Shown here: piece by piece, positions 1-10,638 of the stretch
How positions within the stretch are numbered: position 1 is the stretch's first letter
How the letters are laid out: the number at the start of each line of letters is the position of its first letter
DNA from: Lactarius indigo
Lineage: Eukaryota > Basidiomycota > Agaricomycetes > Russulales > Russulaceae
Assembly (NCBI GenBank): GCA_025766275.1
Contig: JAFKAC010000148.1
Coordinates: 1 to 64,000 of the forward strand
DNA length: 64,000 nucleotides
Direction: 5' to 3'
The notes under the pieces: model-generated
Told to the model about the DNA's origin: nothing
Database searches by the model: none
Seen by the model: the letters and a program-made list of their open reading frames with translations, nothing else
Program-made: the position numbers and the translations under genes

Positions 1-510
1 CAGATGCGCAGTTCTAGGTGTCCCCCCTACAAATGCTTTCCCCCCAAAACGACTACACAGCCACAGCCTCTCAAGGTTAATACTGTAACTTACGTCTGGT
101 TATTTAATAGAGACAAACGTAAACTCTACCCCAACCTTCTGAGGAATTCAGGGAGCGCGTCGACATTGTCTTACTAGTTATACGGTCTTGGGCATTCATA
201 TACGGTGACATTGATGGCCAAATTATTGAAACTGCCGCCCTCCTCGAACCGCCAGGGCATGCCAGCAGCGCAACTGATTCTCCGAGGCGGTGTAACGGCA
301 GCTCGGCCCTTGGGCCCGAAACTGGCTGTTTCCGAGTATCTCAGCCACTCCGCAATTGTCACCCGTCACGCTTTTTCTCGTCCATCACCACCAACTCATC
401 AACCTGTCCTCACTCACTTTGCCTCGCCTCGTCTTTCACCCTTTCTCCTTCATCTCGTCGTCGAATCTGTCGTTCCTTGCCTCGCCATCTTCCCCATCTC
501 TTCCGAGGCT
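1..510. other. Intergenic, no gene recognised
   Basis: I see no recognisable gene. A 62-codon minus-strand open frame at 174-362 contains a compositionally protein-like stretch, but it has no family I know and no clear splice partners. It could be the last exon of a gene cut by the left edge. The remainder is CT-rich on the plus strand (about 360-510). Confidence 0.4.
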
Positions 511-2145
511 ATGCCAAGGGCAGACCTCGACAAACCTCTGAGTGCCCTATGAGTCATAGTCCAATTCAGCTGCAGAATGAAGTGCGAGGTGTGTCTGCCT
601 CATGCCCTGAAATTCAGGGACCGTCCATAATGCAATTTGATAATGTGTAGTGCTGGACTATTTTTACATGGGTCATTAGCCTGATGCTGTAAAGTCGTCA
701 ACCATGTTTTTTGCAACCCTTTTCCCCATCCAGATCTCGACTGGGGGACCCCCCGCGCCAGCCTCACTGCCAACACGCTCGAGCACGATGCCGACCTGGC
801 GCGCCATCATGTCCCAGAGCCGTCGCTCGCAGGGGTCGCGTTCCTTGTACGCTAGTAGCACTAGCGGCTCTCTTGCTCCAGCTGCTGCGCCATCACCGTC
901 ACCGCTCAACACGAGAAGAGATGCGAGCGTGCTGAGGAGAGCGGGGAAGGAGGATGTGTTATACGCAACGTCTGCCATTCTAGGATATTGAAATGAATAC
1001 TTCTCCATTATTCAAAGAGAAGAATGGGACTTGCACCACTAAGTCAAAGCCCCCGTGCCGCCCGCGGACTGCCTCGGGAAGCTCCTCTTCGTCCCAATCA
1101 AGGGGAAGCGCGGTTGGGGGGCAATAGGGATAGAGCGCACTGTTGGCGTGTATGTTATAGTTCATCAGCTCCATCGACGATACTTTGAAATGACGGATCT
1201 AGTGAAGAAAAAAAAGACGAGAGAGTATCTTGCTCACAGAGATCTGTGGAGAATATGTGAGTTTCGTGGGAAGCACTGGCGGTGTCTGAGGAGCGCAGGG
1301 CCGCAAGGACCAGCGAGACTATCCCAGTCCCGGCACCTATTGTGAACGAGTCTAAATCAGCTTTCCTCCGGAGCAGCACAATGCGATGCGAAACCTAATT
1401 CAATGACGTAGCATTCCTTGGGCGCGAACAGCCTGCTCCTGAGCTCCTGCACGAGGGAGGGCTGAGACGCAGCAGCAGCCGAAAGGCGAACCAGCCACGC
1501 GCTCAAGCCAATCCCGCTATCCCACAGTTTCTGCGGCGCTTGTAATCTGTCATCGGGCCTGGAGACTAAAACATCCGAACGAATCACCTTGTCTAGGTCG
1601 AACGAAACAGTTTCTTTTATGTGCATCAAAGGGATGGCGGCGGCATCCTCATCGAACAGGCAAAAAGTGCGAGTGATCGCCTCTTGCTTGGTAGAAGAAG
1701 CCTTGGCGGGTGCCTTGCCCTGCTGCGTGAAGATATTTATGGGTAATGAGGCAACAGGAAGCGGTGTTCTGCCGACGTTGAGATCGGACAAGTTGATGAT
1801 CGAGGAAGCAGCGACGGGTGACGAAGAGAGAACAAGACAGCAGTCCGTCCCGCCGGAACCGAAAACGTTCTTCGAGAGTGAGGGAACTTGCAAGGGCTTA
1901 TACGCGTTCTCTTGACGCCAAGTCGTTAGTTTTGTGGGCTCCGAGAGCCTGATAGTGTTTTGCGGGGTGTGTGATATCCACCAATAAAAGATGTCTACGC
2001 TAGTAGGGAAAGACTCTGTACGAAGATCATTGGATACTTGAGGGGTGAAGATAACAGAGGACGATCGCAAACTTGAATGAGGTGGGGTGCGTAGGAATGA
2101 TATGTAAAAAAACATATTGTAATCATCTATCTCATTGTCTCAGCG
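511..2145 (-). repeat. Left arm of large inverted repeat
   Basis: This segment is an inverted, nearly identical copy of 10639-12346. The arm contains a whole methyltransferase gene plus about 30 bp upstream of its ATG and about 165 bp downstream of its stop. Collinearity ends at 2145, only 14 bp from the stop codon of the rhomboid gene. At 548-549 the left arm lacks about 73 bp present in the right arm (12235-12309), after which 37 bp of homology (511-547 with 12310-12346) resumes. The arms face each other across 8.5 kb. Confidence 0.93.
676..2115 (-). CDS. Family-16-type S-adenosylmethionine methyltransferase, copy 1
   Basis: This is a probable protein-lysine methyltransferase of the METTL21/Methyltransf_16 group. 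Exons on the minus strand are 2115-1395, 1336-1238, 1182-1035 and 979-676, totalling 1272 nt (423 aa), in frame throughout. Visible motifs are the W-D-x-G-I-x-L-S-x-W-L block before motif I, the SAM-binding ELGAGTG split by intron 1, and the family's DxxY-like post-motif in VVMADVAYN, which is assembled across intron 3. The N-terminal ~200 residues are longer than in the minimal enzymes of the family. Intron 3 (1034-980) starts GCAAGT and is a GC-AG intron. The protein differs from copy 2 at only a handful of positions. Its ATG is 43 bp from the rhomboid stop codon, so its promoter must be very short or overlap that gene. The substrate cannot be told from sequence. Confidence 0.85.
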
Positions 2146-2158
2146 GCCCGTCCGACAT

Positions 2159-3830
2159 TTAGACCTTTCGCGTTGGCCCTTCCGATTTGAGTGCGTGCAC
2201 ACGCATTGCGTCCCACGCGCGCATACCGTACATGTAATATAGTGCTCCAAAGGCCGCGCCACCTAGATGTGCATAGTGGTCAAAGAACCTGTCGATCAGG
2301 TCATTTTTGAGGTCTGCAAAATTGCGATGGTGTAGCGCAACACGCACCTCCATCCCCGCAGAATACCAATGCAGTCGAGTAAGACCATCCCGCCTACGCC
2401 ATACTGAATAGGGAAGGAAGGCGTTGGAGGGAATACCAACGAGACTTCGGCGTCGGGAAAGGCGAGCGTGGATATGATTACGGTGCCATAAATCGCACCA
2501 GACGCGCCGAGGGATGGCAAAATGCTTGGGGTGGCTGTGGCAGCGCCCGTAGCAGCAGGTCCCGCGCTTGACTTGGCAGCGGAAGAGAGGCTGGAGGATA
2601 GTTTCTGGATCATCCCAGAAGATCCTTGTTCACCATGCTGGACAAGTTTGGAGATCAGTCGAGGGTAGACAGTTCGTGCCACGACGACGTGCGAGGCGAG
2701 TGAGGAAAACAGGCCAGCTGCGTAGTTGGTCGGTCAATGCTAATGATGGTGGCTTGGAAGAAAGGAGGCTCACAGGAGAGGTACAGCGCAAGAAAGTGAT
2801 AGCTCGCAGTGGATTCTCGGAGGTGGGATTCGGCATGAACTTGCTCACGGGTCATCCACGTGGATGTGGCCGATGCTGGGGACACAACACGGTCAGTTTC
2901 GTCTCGAAGGCGCACAAGGCTAACACACCAAAACTTGTGAGGGCCATACAATTAAACAACAGATGCAAAAAGGACGAGTGGCTGTCCAAATAACTGATCA
3001 GGTAGCTTGGGAATACGGTGAAAGGTGCGGTTACCTGAACATCGATGTTAACATCGTGTATGTCTTCCCACTGAGAGGATGGTGTGTGAAGTGGGACATC
3101 ATGAAGGGCCGGAGGACGGGTATCTGCCAAGCAACCCATATGCCCACATTGACTGCAGCAATGCCGTAGCCAACTCGTCGCCCCTCTGACGCGTTGAGAT
3201 ACATCTCAGCTAGTCTCGCGTAGGAGTGCAAGATGATGCTCTTTGCAATGATCGGAGCATCTGCCAGCGACTCAGTCAGCGCTGTTAGTTGGGCTTGGAA
3301 TCTCTAGCGGCAAGACTCGAGTGAGAGGGTGGCAGACCGCACGAACTGAGAACGTGGCTAACCTTCAGGAGAATCTGCGCCTGTGCGTATCGCATATCGC
3401 CGGTAGTCGGCGCTGCTGTGCTCCAACGCCTCTGACTGACGAGGTAAGTTGTCCAGACCTTCGTTTCGACGTTGGTGCTGTGGGCAGCGACGACATAGAC
3501 GAGGGCCGAAGCACCAATCACGAACTAACACACGCATACATCCCATTAGAAATACGAGGGTGCACAGGTCTAACTCTGACACACAATAATGTGCTTCCCA
3601 GTCACCGGATACTTGACGGCGTCGGCAAAAGATTGCACAGGACTGGTGCGGGCGATCTGCTCCCGAAATGATGGCACGACTCCCGGTTGTAGGGGCGCAT
3701 TGCGGGGAAGACGTAGTCTGGACGAGAAAGAGAACGGCCGTCGTGTAGAGTTGAAGAGAGGAGAAGAGACGCGAGCACACGAAGCGGATAGCCAACTCAT
3801 GGAAGACGCGACGCCTGCAAGCCGAGCCAT
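2159..3830 (-). CDS. PCP1: Mitochondrial rhomboid protease (PCP1/PARL type)
   Basis: An intramembrane serine protease of the mitochondrial inner membrane; yeast Pcp1 processes Mgm1 and Ccp1. Exon 1 is 3830-3585 and encodes an Arg/Ser-rich presequence. Exon 2 is 3524-3363. Later exons encode a segment where SMF joins HSSFLHLLFN across an intron (the rhomboid HxxxN element), then GASGAIYG with the catalytic serine (about 2470-2500). A last exon gives HYAHLGG with the catalytic histidine. The Ser-His dyad and oxyanion His/Asn are all present, so an active enzyme is expected. I chose the ATG at 3830 because the upstream in-frame ATG at 3893 would overlap the MAK11 coding end. The start of exon 3 is the only uncertain junction. 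It sits head-to-tail behind MAK11 with a 16 bp gap. Confidence 0.88.
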
Positions 3831-3846
3831 TTCATTCGATACTCTA

Positions 3847-5364
3847 TTATGTAATTTCGGTTTCAAAACCCTCCCACTCGTCCTCGTCCTCACCCTCGTC
3901 CTCCGATTCCGGTTCTCTCTCTCGTTTTGTGCCCTTCTTGGGTTCCGGTTGTTCTAGACGGTCTACGTCACCGTCTGCCAGGGTAACACAAGTTAATCGA
4001 CTGCCTTTTGAGTCGTACTGGACAACTGGTGATGTTTCTACAATTTCTTCGCTCAAACCGGGAGGTAGAAGCGACAGGTCGTATACGTTGATTGTTCCGT
4101 CTGAGGAAACCGAGCTCAAAAGTGTCGTAGAGCGTCGCGTTGTAGACGGAAGAGCTATCTTTATCGTATCAAGCGCCTTGACACTGTATAACTTTTGAGA
4201 GAGACACCTCAAGGGGACTCTAAGAACATACCGATTTCCGTGACCAACGAGGTGCGCAATTGCACGAAGGAACGCGCCAGAGTCAGGGCTTAATTCGTAA
4301 ACGGTTGTATTTTTGTCTTCAGCAGCAACGAGAACCACCTCGCCTTTTCCATCGATTCTCTGCGCGAATTTGACGTCATGTATACGCGACGCATGTTCCA
4401 TAGTATGTAGGAGTGTTAGATCCTTGAGGGGGATTAGGAAAAATTATTATAAGAGAGTAACGATGTCCCCACCGTCGAGTAGACATTTATGATTTTTTGG
4501 TATTGTACAATCAGCAACGAGCCTGTGGTAGACCATCGTACGAGCTCCCCTTCTGTACGGCGATCGTTAATACTTAATCCGTGAAAGTTTTTCGGTACAT
4601 ACCAAAGCCAAGTTTCACGCTCGCGGCTCTCCGCCCTCGCATGAGGTCCCACATGTACAATGTCCGATCCTTCCCCACACTTAACGCAATCTTCCCGGAT
4701 GGATGTACAGACACCGAATTGACGCGTCCTTTATGCCCCTTCAGTGAGCGAAGGACCGCCCAATCGCGAGCACGAAAGAGGCAAAGTGTCCCATCTTCGG
4801 ACGCCGAGATTAGGTGTGAGCGCGAAGGGAAGGTGAGGTGAGTGATAGATCCTAAACAAGGGGGTTGGCTTGTGTGCGGGGGAGGTGCAGCACGAGAGGA
4901 GGTAAACCTTCGTGTTGCATGAGTCCACCGACTTCCTTCCGTCGCCTCAGATCCCAGACCTTGATAATTTCGTCACCGCTCCCAGTTGCGAGCCATTTGC
5001 CGCCCTGCGGAGACGCAGCCACGGATTTGATACACGAGACATGGGCCGGAAAAATGAATATTGGCTTCAAGGTCCATTGGAGCTCGGAAGACGCAGACGA
5101 AACAACTGACACAGTCCCCTGGAGACCGTACAGAAGGCGCTCATAAGAACCAGCAATGACTTTGAACGAAGATGATAGCGATGACTCTTGTTTCTCCTTT
5201 CCGGAGGGCGCTGACTCCCTCGGGGCATCAGTCTTTTTTGCCGAGCTCTTGCTAACCTCGCGCTTGCTGGCCTTGCTTTCAGGCAACGATTGAAACGAGA
5301 CCTTTCGTCTTGTGTGCTCTTGTTCGCTGTACTTTGCTTTCTTTGCTCGTCGCTCCGTCGTCAT
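3847..5364 (-). CDS. MAK11: WD40 repeat ribosome-biogenesis protein Mak11 (PAK1IP1 homologue)
   Basis: A beta-propeller assembly factor for the 60S ribosomal subunit, acting in the nucleolus. The protein opens with a basic, low-complexity segment (residues ~1-80). WD repeats follow: one ending KVWDLRRRKEVGG at about residue 150, then after an intron a repeat with SASEDGT, then GHKGRV...SVGKDRTLYMWDL, and two weaker repeats. The acidic C-terminus has stretches of D/E beside a basic KKGTKRER patch, usual for nucleolar factors. The spacing and order of the SASEDGT and GHKGRVN-like motifs match Mak11/PAK1IP1 better than generic WD proteins. The start at 5364 was chosen because the longer frame to 5442 would nearly meet the divergent gene at 5446. 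It has at least five exons; 3' junctions were checked by frame only. Confidence 0.85.
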
Positions 5365-5445
5365 CGTCCCTCGTAAAGGACCCGATATTGGGGTTAGGGT
5401 TTTCGTCCCACGACGTGCACAACAAATCCAAAGTCCCAACAAGTC
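5365..5445. promoter_or_regulatory. Short bidirectional promoter MAK11/HER2
   Basis: Only 81 bp separate the start codons of two divergently transcribed genes, so promoter and both leaders must fit here or run into coding sequence. I see no clear TATA box. A run of GGGTTAGGGTTTT lies at about 5391-5403. Confidence 0.6.
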
Positions 5446-7366
5446 ATGCGACGATGTCTGCCAGGCTCACTCGCTCGGCGTAGACTCTCTTCTCGCTCTC
5501 TCGCCACTTCTACCGTTCAGGAATCCTGGCGTATTGCAGTTCAGGACAAAAATGTTAGCGTAAACGCGCTTGTGTATGTCGCCCCGGACGATGCGGGTGC
5601 CATTTCTGAGGGTCCGTTGCAAGGCATGACGGTAGCGGTGAAGGACAATATATGCACCAAGAATATGCCAACAACGTGCTCCTCCGCTATGCTTCGGGGT
5701 GAGCATAGATTGCTCACTGTACTTGCGTGCGCGTGTCGTTGACTGTATGTGCTCTAGACTTCAAGTCGCCTTTCGACGCGACTGTCGTCCAGCTGTTGAG
5801 TGGCTCAGGCGCGACAATAATAGGAAAGACAAACTGTGATGAGTTCGGAATGGGGTATGCCTATTCTGCTTTCGTCGGACATAAAGCATTTCCAAACAAA
5901 ACCTCAGGTCTCTCAATATCCATTCAGTCCACGGACCGGTCGTCAACCCGTACCAACACCCAGCGAACGCCGTGGAGTGGCATGGGCGTGAGCGTCGCTC
6001 GGCTGGAGGCAGCTCAGGCGGCAGCGCCGCAGCAGTCGCCGCGGGCATGTGTGATGCGTAAGCGCCACCTTCAGCCAAAGCCCTGCACTTCCTACTTAGT
6101 ACCCAGGGCGCTCGCGACAGATACAGGGGGATCTGTCAGGTTACCAGCCTCTTACTGTGGCGTCGTTGGGCTCAAACCTTCTTATGGGTTGATCAGCAGG
6201 TGAGTACTCCTCTGCATGGTACGTTGTTGACGCTGAACACTCCTAAGATGGGGCGTGGTATCATTCGCCGACAGCCTTGACTGCGTCGGAATTATTGGGA
6301 AGAATGTCGCTTCTACTTCTCAAGTATTTGGTGCGCTTCCTTGCGTTCTTGCACAACCTTCGACTGAGTTGAAACAAGACGTTCTCTCCAAATTTGACGA
6401 GAGAGACCCCACTGCGGCCCGATCAAATACGCGCGAGAAAGCCCTGGAATTATCGTCCGAGCAGATGGTTGAGGGATTGTCCTTGGATTCCAGAGACCTC
6501 ACGGGCCTTCATATAGGAGTTCCCCAAGTGTGTCCATTGCTACTATTTATCAGTCCGCACCTAATCCAATCAAAAGGAATACTTTCCAGCTTCACTGGAT
6601 AATTCAATTATATCTCCCTTCCGTCGCGTCATTCGCGCTTTGAAGACTCGTGGTGCGACCGTGCTACCAGTTTCTCTCCCCAATACCCGTTATGCCCTCA
6701 GCGCCTACTACGTCATCGCCAGTGCAGAGGCGAGCAGTAATCTGGCGCGCTATGACGGCGTTCAATACGGGACGCATGTTCCCCTGCCACCTGGTGCCAT
6801 TTCCCGATCTCCCGCAGATGTGTATGCGCATTCGCGCACTGCTGGCTTCGGCGCTGAAGTGAAACGGCGTATCCTGCTAGGCACCTACGCCCTCACGGCC
6901 GAGTAAGCTCTCGCGCGGCTATCTCCTCGATCGTTTTTCATTGACGCCTTTGGGCAGCGCATTTGACAACTACTTTTTGCAATCCCAGCGCCTGCGCCAG
7001 TGTATTCGCGACGATTTCATGCGTGTCTTCCGTGTGCCCAACCCGCTCGCAGTCTCACCAATGTGCAACGAGGCTGGTGTCCACGTCCTTCTGCATCCGT
7101 CGGCTGTTCGCACAGCTCCGCGATTGGGCGAGCAGGATGGACTAGACGCGTATACTCAAGACGTTCTCACAGTTCCTGCTTCCCTCGCAGGCCTTCCAGC
7201 CCTGAGCGTGCCGATCACGGCTGGGGCAGAGGGAGATGGCTGGCCGCTGGGCGTGAGTATCGTGGGGCAATGGGGGTGTGAGAAGATGGTCCTGGCAGTC
7301 GGCGCGGCGATTGAGGACGTTGAACTCTCAGTCGAGACAGCCTCAAGTAGGGAACAGATTATGTGA
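5446..7366 (+). CDS. HER2: Glutamyl-tRNA(Gln) amidotransferase subunit A, mitochondrial
   Basis: The amidase subunit of the mitochondrial transamidation complex that converts Glu-tRNA(Gln) to Gln-tRNA(Gln). Exons are 5446-5698, 5758-5854, 5908-6057, 6107-6199, 6248-6527, 6577-6902 and 6958-7366, which sum to 1608 nt (535 aa) with every junction in phase. The amidase-signature catalytic triad is visible: Lys in VAVKDNI (exon 1), the serines in the glycine/serine-rich [10 protein letters not shown] (end of exon 3) and in [11 protein letters not shown] (exon 4). [11 protein letters not shown] and GLKPSYG are also present, as in GatA. The Arg/Ser-rich N-terminus fits mitochondrial import. The acceptor of exon 6 at AAAAG|GAATAC was preferred over a later AG because it restores the conserved EYF-like segment. 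It is convergent with RIM2 (238 bp gap). Confidence 0.95.
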
Positions 7367-7604
7367 TATTAACAATCACGGAGCCTACACTAGGGACGCA
7401 TACTATACTATAATGCGTAGATAGCGTGAGTGGTGGTAATCGAGTCTGTTTGCCGGTGATGGATTATACAAATGCGAATATTGTTAGAGTGCTCCGTGAC
7501 GGGGAGGGAGTTAAACGAGGGTTGAGATGTGTGGCTGCAGGTTGCTCACCTACGTCTACGCTCTAAAAAAAGCAATAAAATAAAGACGTGGGGATGATAC
7601 GGGG

Positions 7605-8802
7605 TCAATGGCTAGCACCCCATCGAAGGATTCCTTCGTAGATGGAGTACATAACAATAGCATTGGGAACAACGCGCATGAGGTGAGCGCTGAGGCCGCC
7701 ATACATTGACCGTGCACCCTCTTCTGCGATGACAAGGCGGAGGGTTTGGACCAAGCCCGTATATTTTTTCTGGCCATTGATAAGGGGTTGTCGTAGCCGC
7801 GTTCGGAGAACCTATGAATTCAGAATCATGTGTGTCAGTCCTCGTGTGCGAAAAAACTGGGGAGAGGAGAGGGGCGCGAACCTCATGAGGATATGTAATG
7901 AGGCTTGCAACACACTTCGCCGTCCCGGCAGAGCACACCATGCCAACCCATTCTTGCAGGCCGCCCTTGCCCTCGTTGCCGGCACTCAGACGCTTGAGGC
8001 GCTCATAGAGGACCCACTGGATGGTACCCTCGGTGACGCCGAGATAGCTGGCGCTGAGACCCTTGTAAAAGCCGCGGATGCCCTCTTCGCGCGCTATCTG
8101 CCTGATCATCGAGACGCTCCCGCCGAAGAACGAGGGAGGGGAAGACGCGGATATAGCTGCGACTTTGGATGACGCGGAGAGCTGCAGCCGTGTTTTTACG
8201 ACCCAGATGGGGTTCGTCGCCGTGCCCGTCGCGATACCCGCGATTGCAGCGGCGCAGAGGTGCACGTAGGAGTTTTCCTGCCCATTGTTGAAGTTGTTGG
8301 CGATGACTTGTTTGCCATTGCCATACGTGAAGAAGTTTATCGAGCGCGCGGGGATGACGCCGACGAGCGTGGGCCCGAGGCCCTTGAACAGCGCACGAGG
8401 CGTCTCGTCTCGCGCAATATCTCTGCGTTTCTGTAAAGTGAATACATTAGGCGGATAGGAGGATCTTAGGAGGCGCACCGAATAATGTGCGCTGTCTCGA
8501 CGAAGTGCCATAACAGCCCTCCTGGCCGCCGAACGAGCACGACACTATCTCCTACGACTGCGCCGACATCGGCGTGTTTTTGACGAAATAAGTCTGATTG
8601 AAGCCGGGTCTTAACTACATCAAAGGGGCTCGTGACGACGGCACCGCACATCCCCCCAAGGCTGTTTTTTTTTCAGTGTGAGCGATGGCATCATTGTATT
8701 TTACATGCACACGTACCCTCCGGCGATGAAGTGCTGCCATGATTTTGCAGGCAGCCAGCTTGATGATGTGGGTGATGTGGGTGGTTGTGCTGGCACGGCC
8801 AT
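7605..8802 (-). CDS. RIM2: Mitochondrial pyrimidine nucleotide carrier (Rim2/SLC25A33-36 type)
   Basis: An inner-membrane solute carrier with three mitochondrial-carrier repeats. The three signature motifs are PFDVVKTRLQ (repeat 1), PIWVVKTRLQ (repeat 2) and PHEVLRTRLRQ (repeat 3, formed across an intron). GLGPTLVGVIPARSINFFTY, the Trp in the second signature and the HEV in the third are typical of the Rim2 subgroup, which imports pyrimidine nucleotides, rather than other SLC25 members. The start ATG at 8802 heads a short Pro/Ser-rich N-terminus followed by WQHFIAGG, which splices to LGGMCGAV. The stop is at 7605-7607 after a segment ending YEGILRW. It shares a 119-bp divergent spacer with RPC25. 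Confidence 0.9.
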
Positions 8803-8921
8803 TGAGGTTGTTTCGCGGTACCAGCGAAGCGCCCTAAAATATTTGACCGTGACCGCCGTCCCCGCGTCTCTTGCGGCCGCGCGCCAATTGCGAACAGAAT
8901 CAAATCAAAACTAAGATCTTC
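8803..8921. promoter_or_regulatory. Bidirectional promoter RIM2/RPC25
   Basis: A 119-bp spacer between divergent start codons. It holds a CCCTAAAATATTTG stretch near 8832-8845 that could serve as an AT-rich core element. No other motif was recognised. Confidence 0.5.
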
Positions 8922-9886
8922 ATGTTCGTCTTGTCCGTCGTGAGGGTAATTATCTTTGTTTATATCTTCTCCACAATTTCTCATACTCGGGTATCACAGG
9001 ACAAAATACCGATACACCCCTCACAGTTTGGCCTCTCCCCAGAGCAGGCCCTCATCAACGAGCTCAACAAGAAATACGCTAATCGCGTCCTCCACGATGT
9101 CGGCCTCTGTATATGTGTATTTGACATAGCCGAGGCAGGGGAAGGGAAAGTCAGGTATGGCGACGGTTTTCTCTGGTACACAGGTCAGTCTCCAATGACC
9201 GTGTAAGGCCACCTACCGCGACGCTTTCATAGTCGTGTTTAGGTTGACCGTTTTTCGGCCCTTCCCCACCGAGGTAATTCTGGCCAAGGTCAAATCCTCG
9301 GACGAAAACGGTATACAGTGTGAGGGTTCCCCCCCCCCCCAAATCCGAGGCGGCGCCGAGACACGCAACTCACGCTTGCTTAGTATCAGTCGGATTTTTC
9401 GAAGACATGTGGATTCCGCTGGTCCATCTCCCTCAACCTTGCGCATTGTATGTCCATCCCTTCCTTCCATTGGTACCTCGCTTACGTGGTTGCACGCGCA
9501 GTGACCCCAACGAACGCGCATACTTCTGGCTTCCAGGCTCAGAAGCGACTTCGTCGCACGAACTGCTCGACTCTCCGGTATCGGAGCGCTTGTACATCGA
9601 CCAAGGTGAAATTGTGCGTGCGCGGGTGGAGAGAGACGAATTTTGTGATGACGAGCCGGGACCACCAAAAGCAAGCGAGGGCGTCCTCATCAGTGGGGAA
9701 GCACGCCGACTACCGTATACGGTGACCGTAAGCCTCTCTAGCTCACTCCGACTCTCCGCAGTTCTCGACGCTGACCCCCCCCTTTTTTTTTGTTGCGTGA
9801 CTCTCACGCAGTGCACTATCGCCGAGCAAGGTCTTGGGCCAACATCGTGGTGGAAAGCGGTAGAAGCCACGTTGGACGAAGGATGA
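8922..9886 (+). CDS. RPC25: RNA polymerase III subunit Rpc25 (RPC8)
   Basis: A stalk subunit of RNA polymerase III that pairs with Rpc17 and helps initiation; it acts in the nucleus. Exons are 8922-8945 (24 nt), 9000-9183, 9233-9319, 9384-9447, 9502-9727 and 9812-9886, totalling 660 nt (219 aa), all in phase. It starts MFVLSVVRDKI as in the family. It continues with VGLCICVFDI in the N-terminal SHS2-like half, FRLTVFRPFPTEV entering the S1/OB domain, GFFEDMWIP and YFDP/RARVERDEF-like segments. It ends with the family's GLGPTSWW before the stop. Its length matches yeast Rpc25 (about 212 aa). The intron at 9320-9383 contains a run of ten C residues and that at 9728-9811 adjoining C and T runs. 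Confidence 0.93.
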
Positions 9887-10638
9887 CCGAATCTCACTAG
9901 GTATAAGGCCTAAGGACTCGCACGAAGAGATCTCTTTTCCTGCCCTTGACGCTACCAGGACGTTCTCCGTCTATATTGCTTTAGCTTATTGAGCAATACA
10001 TGTTGTCGAGCTCCTCTCAGTCGCCTCTGCAGAGACATCTCTTTCTTGTCCGTATTTCGGTTTCACTCCCTGCTCCATGTCCTTTCTTGTCCACATTCGA
10101 ACGGTGTCTCCCCAAAGGTGGCCTGAACTTTTGTCTGCATGGGTCCCTTTAGGATTATAACAGAGTCCCCTATTTCGTTGAACCCACCTACGAACAAATT
10201 GAGGGGCTCCTTGAACAGCAACCACCACCATGGGCAGATTTTTCCCATACCCGAGCAAGGATGGTACCTTTCAACTACTTGAACCACCAATAAAAAACTT
10301 GTTATTGAAGATGCCCCACCAGCCATACTGCCTACCCACAGAACGTTGAATGCTAAAAACGCCCTTGACCTCAGTGCCGCCAGGCAGCGCTCAACACGTT
10401 CGAACCACAACTACCACCAAATACGGCCACAGTTATGTAAGCCAAACAAATACCAAACAGACACGATATCGTGTGGGGAAAGTGAGTCACAGTAGAAGTG
10501 CAAGCGCTGCTCGACCCGAGGGAAATTCGAGCGGTGCGCTGGACTAAGGAAATTGACGGGAGACTCACCAATAATAACATAGCAACCGCAGTGACCAAAA
10601 AAGAAGGAACCCTTTCGCCTGGTTTGAGGAGGCAAACT
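9887..10638. other. Spacer with possible small membrane-protein gene on minus strand
   Basis: No recognised gene. Several hydrophobic minus-strand frames (10635-10411, 10598-10371, 10410-10063) have donor-like sites such as TTG|GTGAGT near 10566. They could be exons or remnants of a small multi-exon membrane protein, but I could not join them into a convincing model. Confidence 0.35.

Noticed and set aside
3831..3893. Upstream start for the rhomboid protein at 3893
   Set aside because: It would overlap the MAK11 coding end, and the Met at 3830 already begins a good mitochondrial presequence.
9340..9350. C and T homopolymer runs in RPC25 introns as functional motifs
   Set aside because: They are simple runs within introns; polypyrimidine content near acceptors or random slippage explains them.
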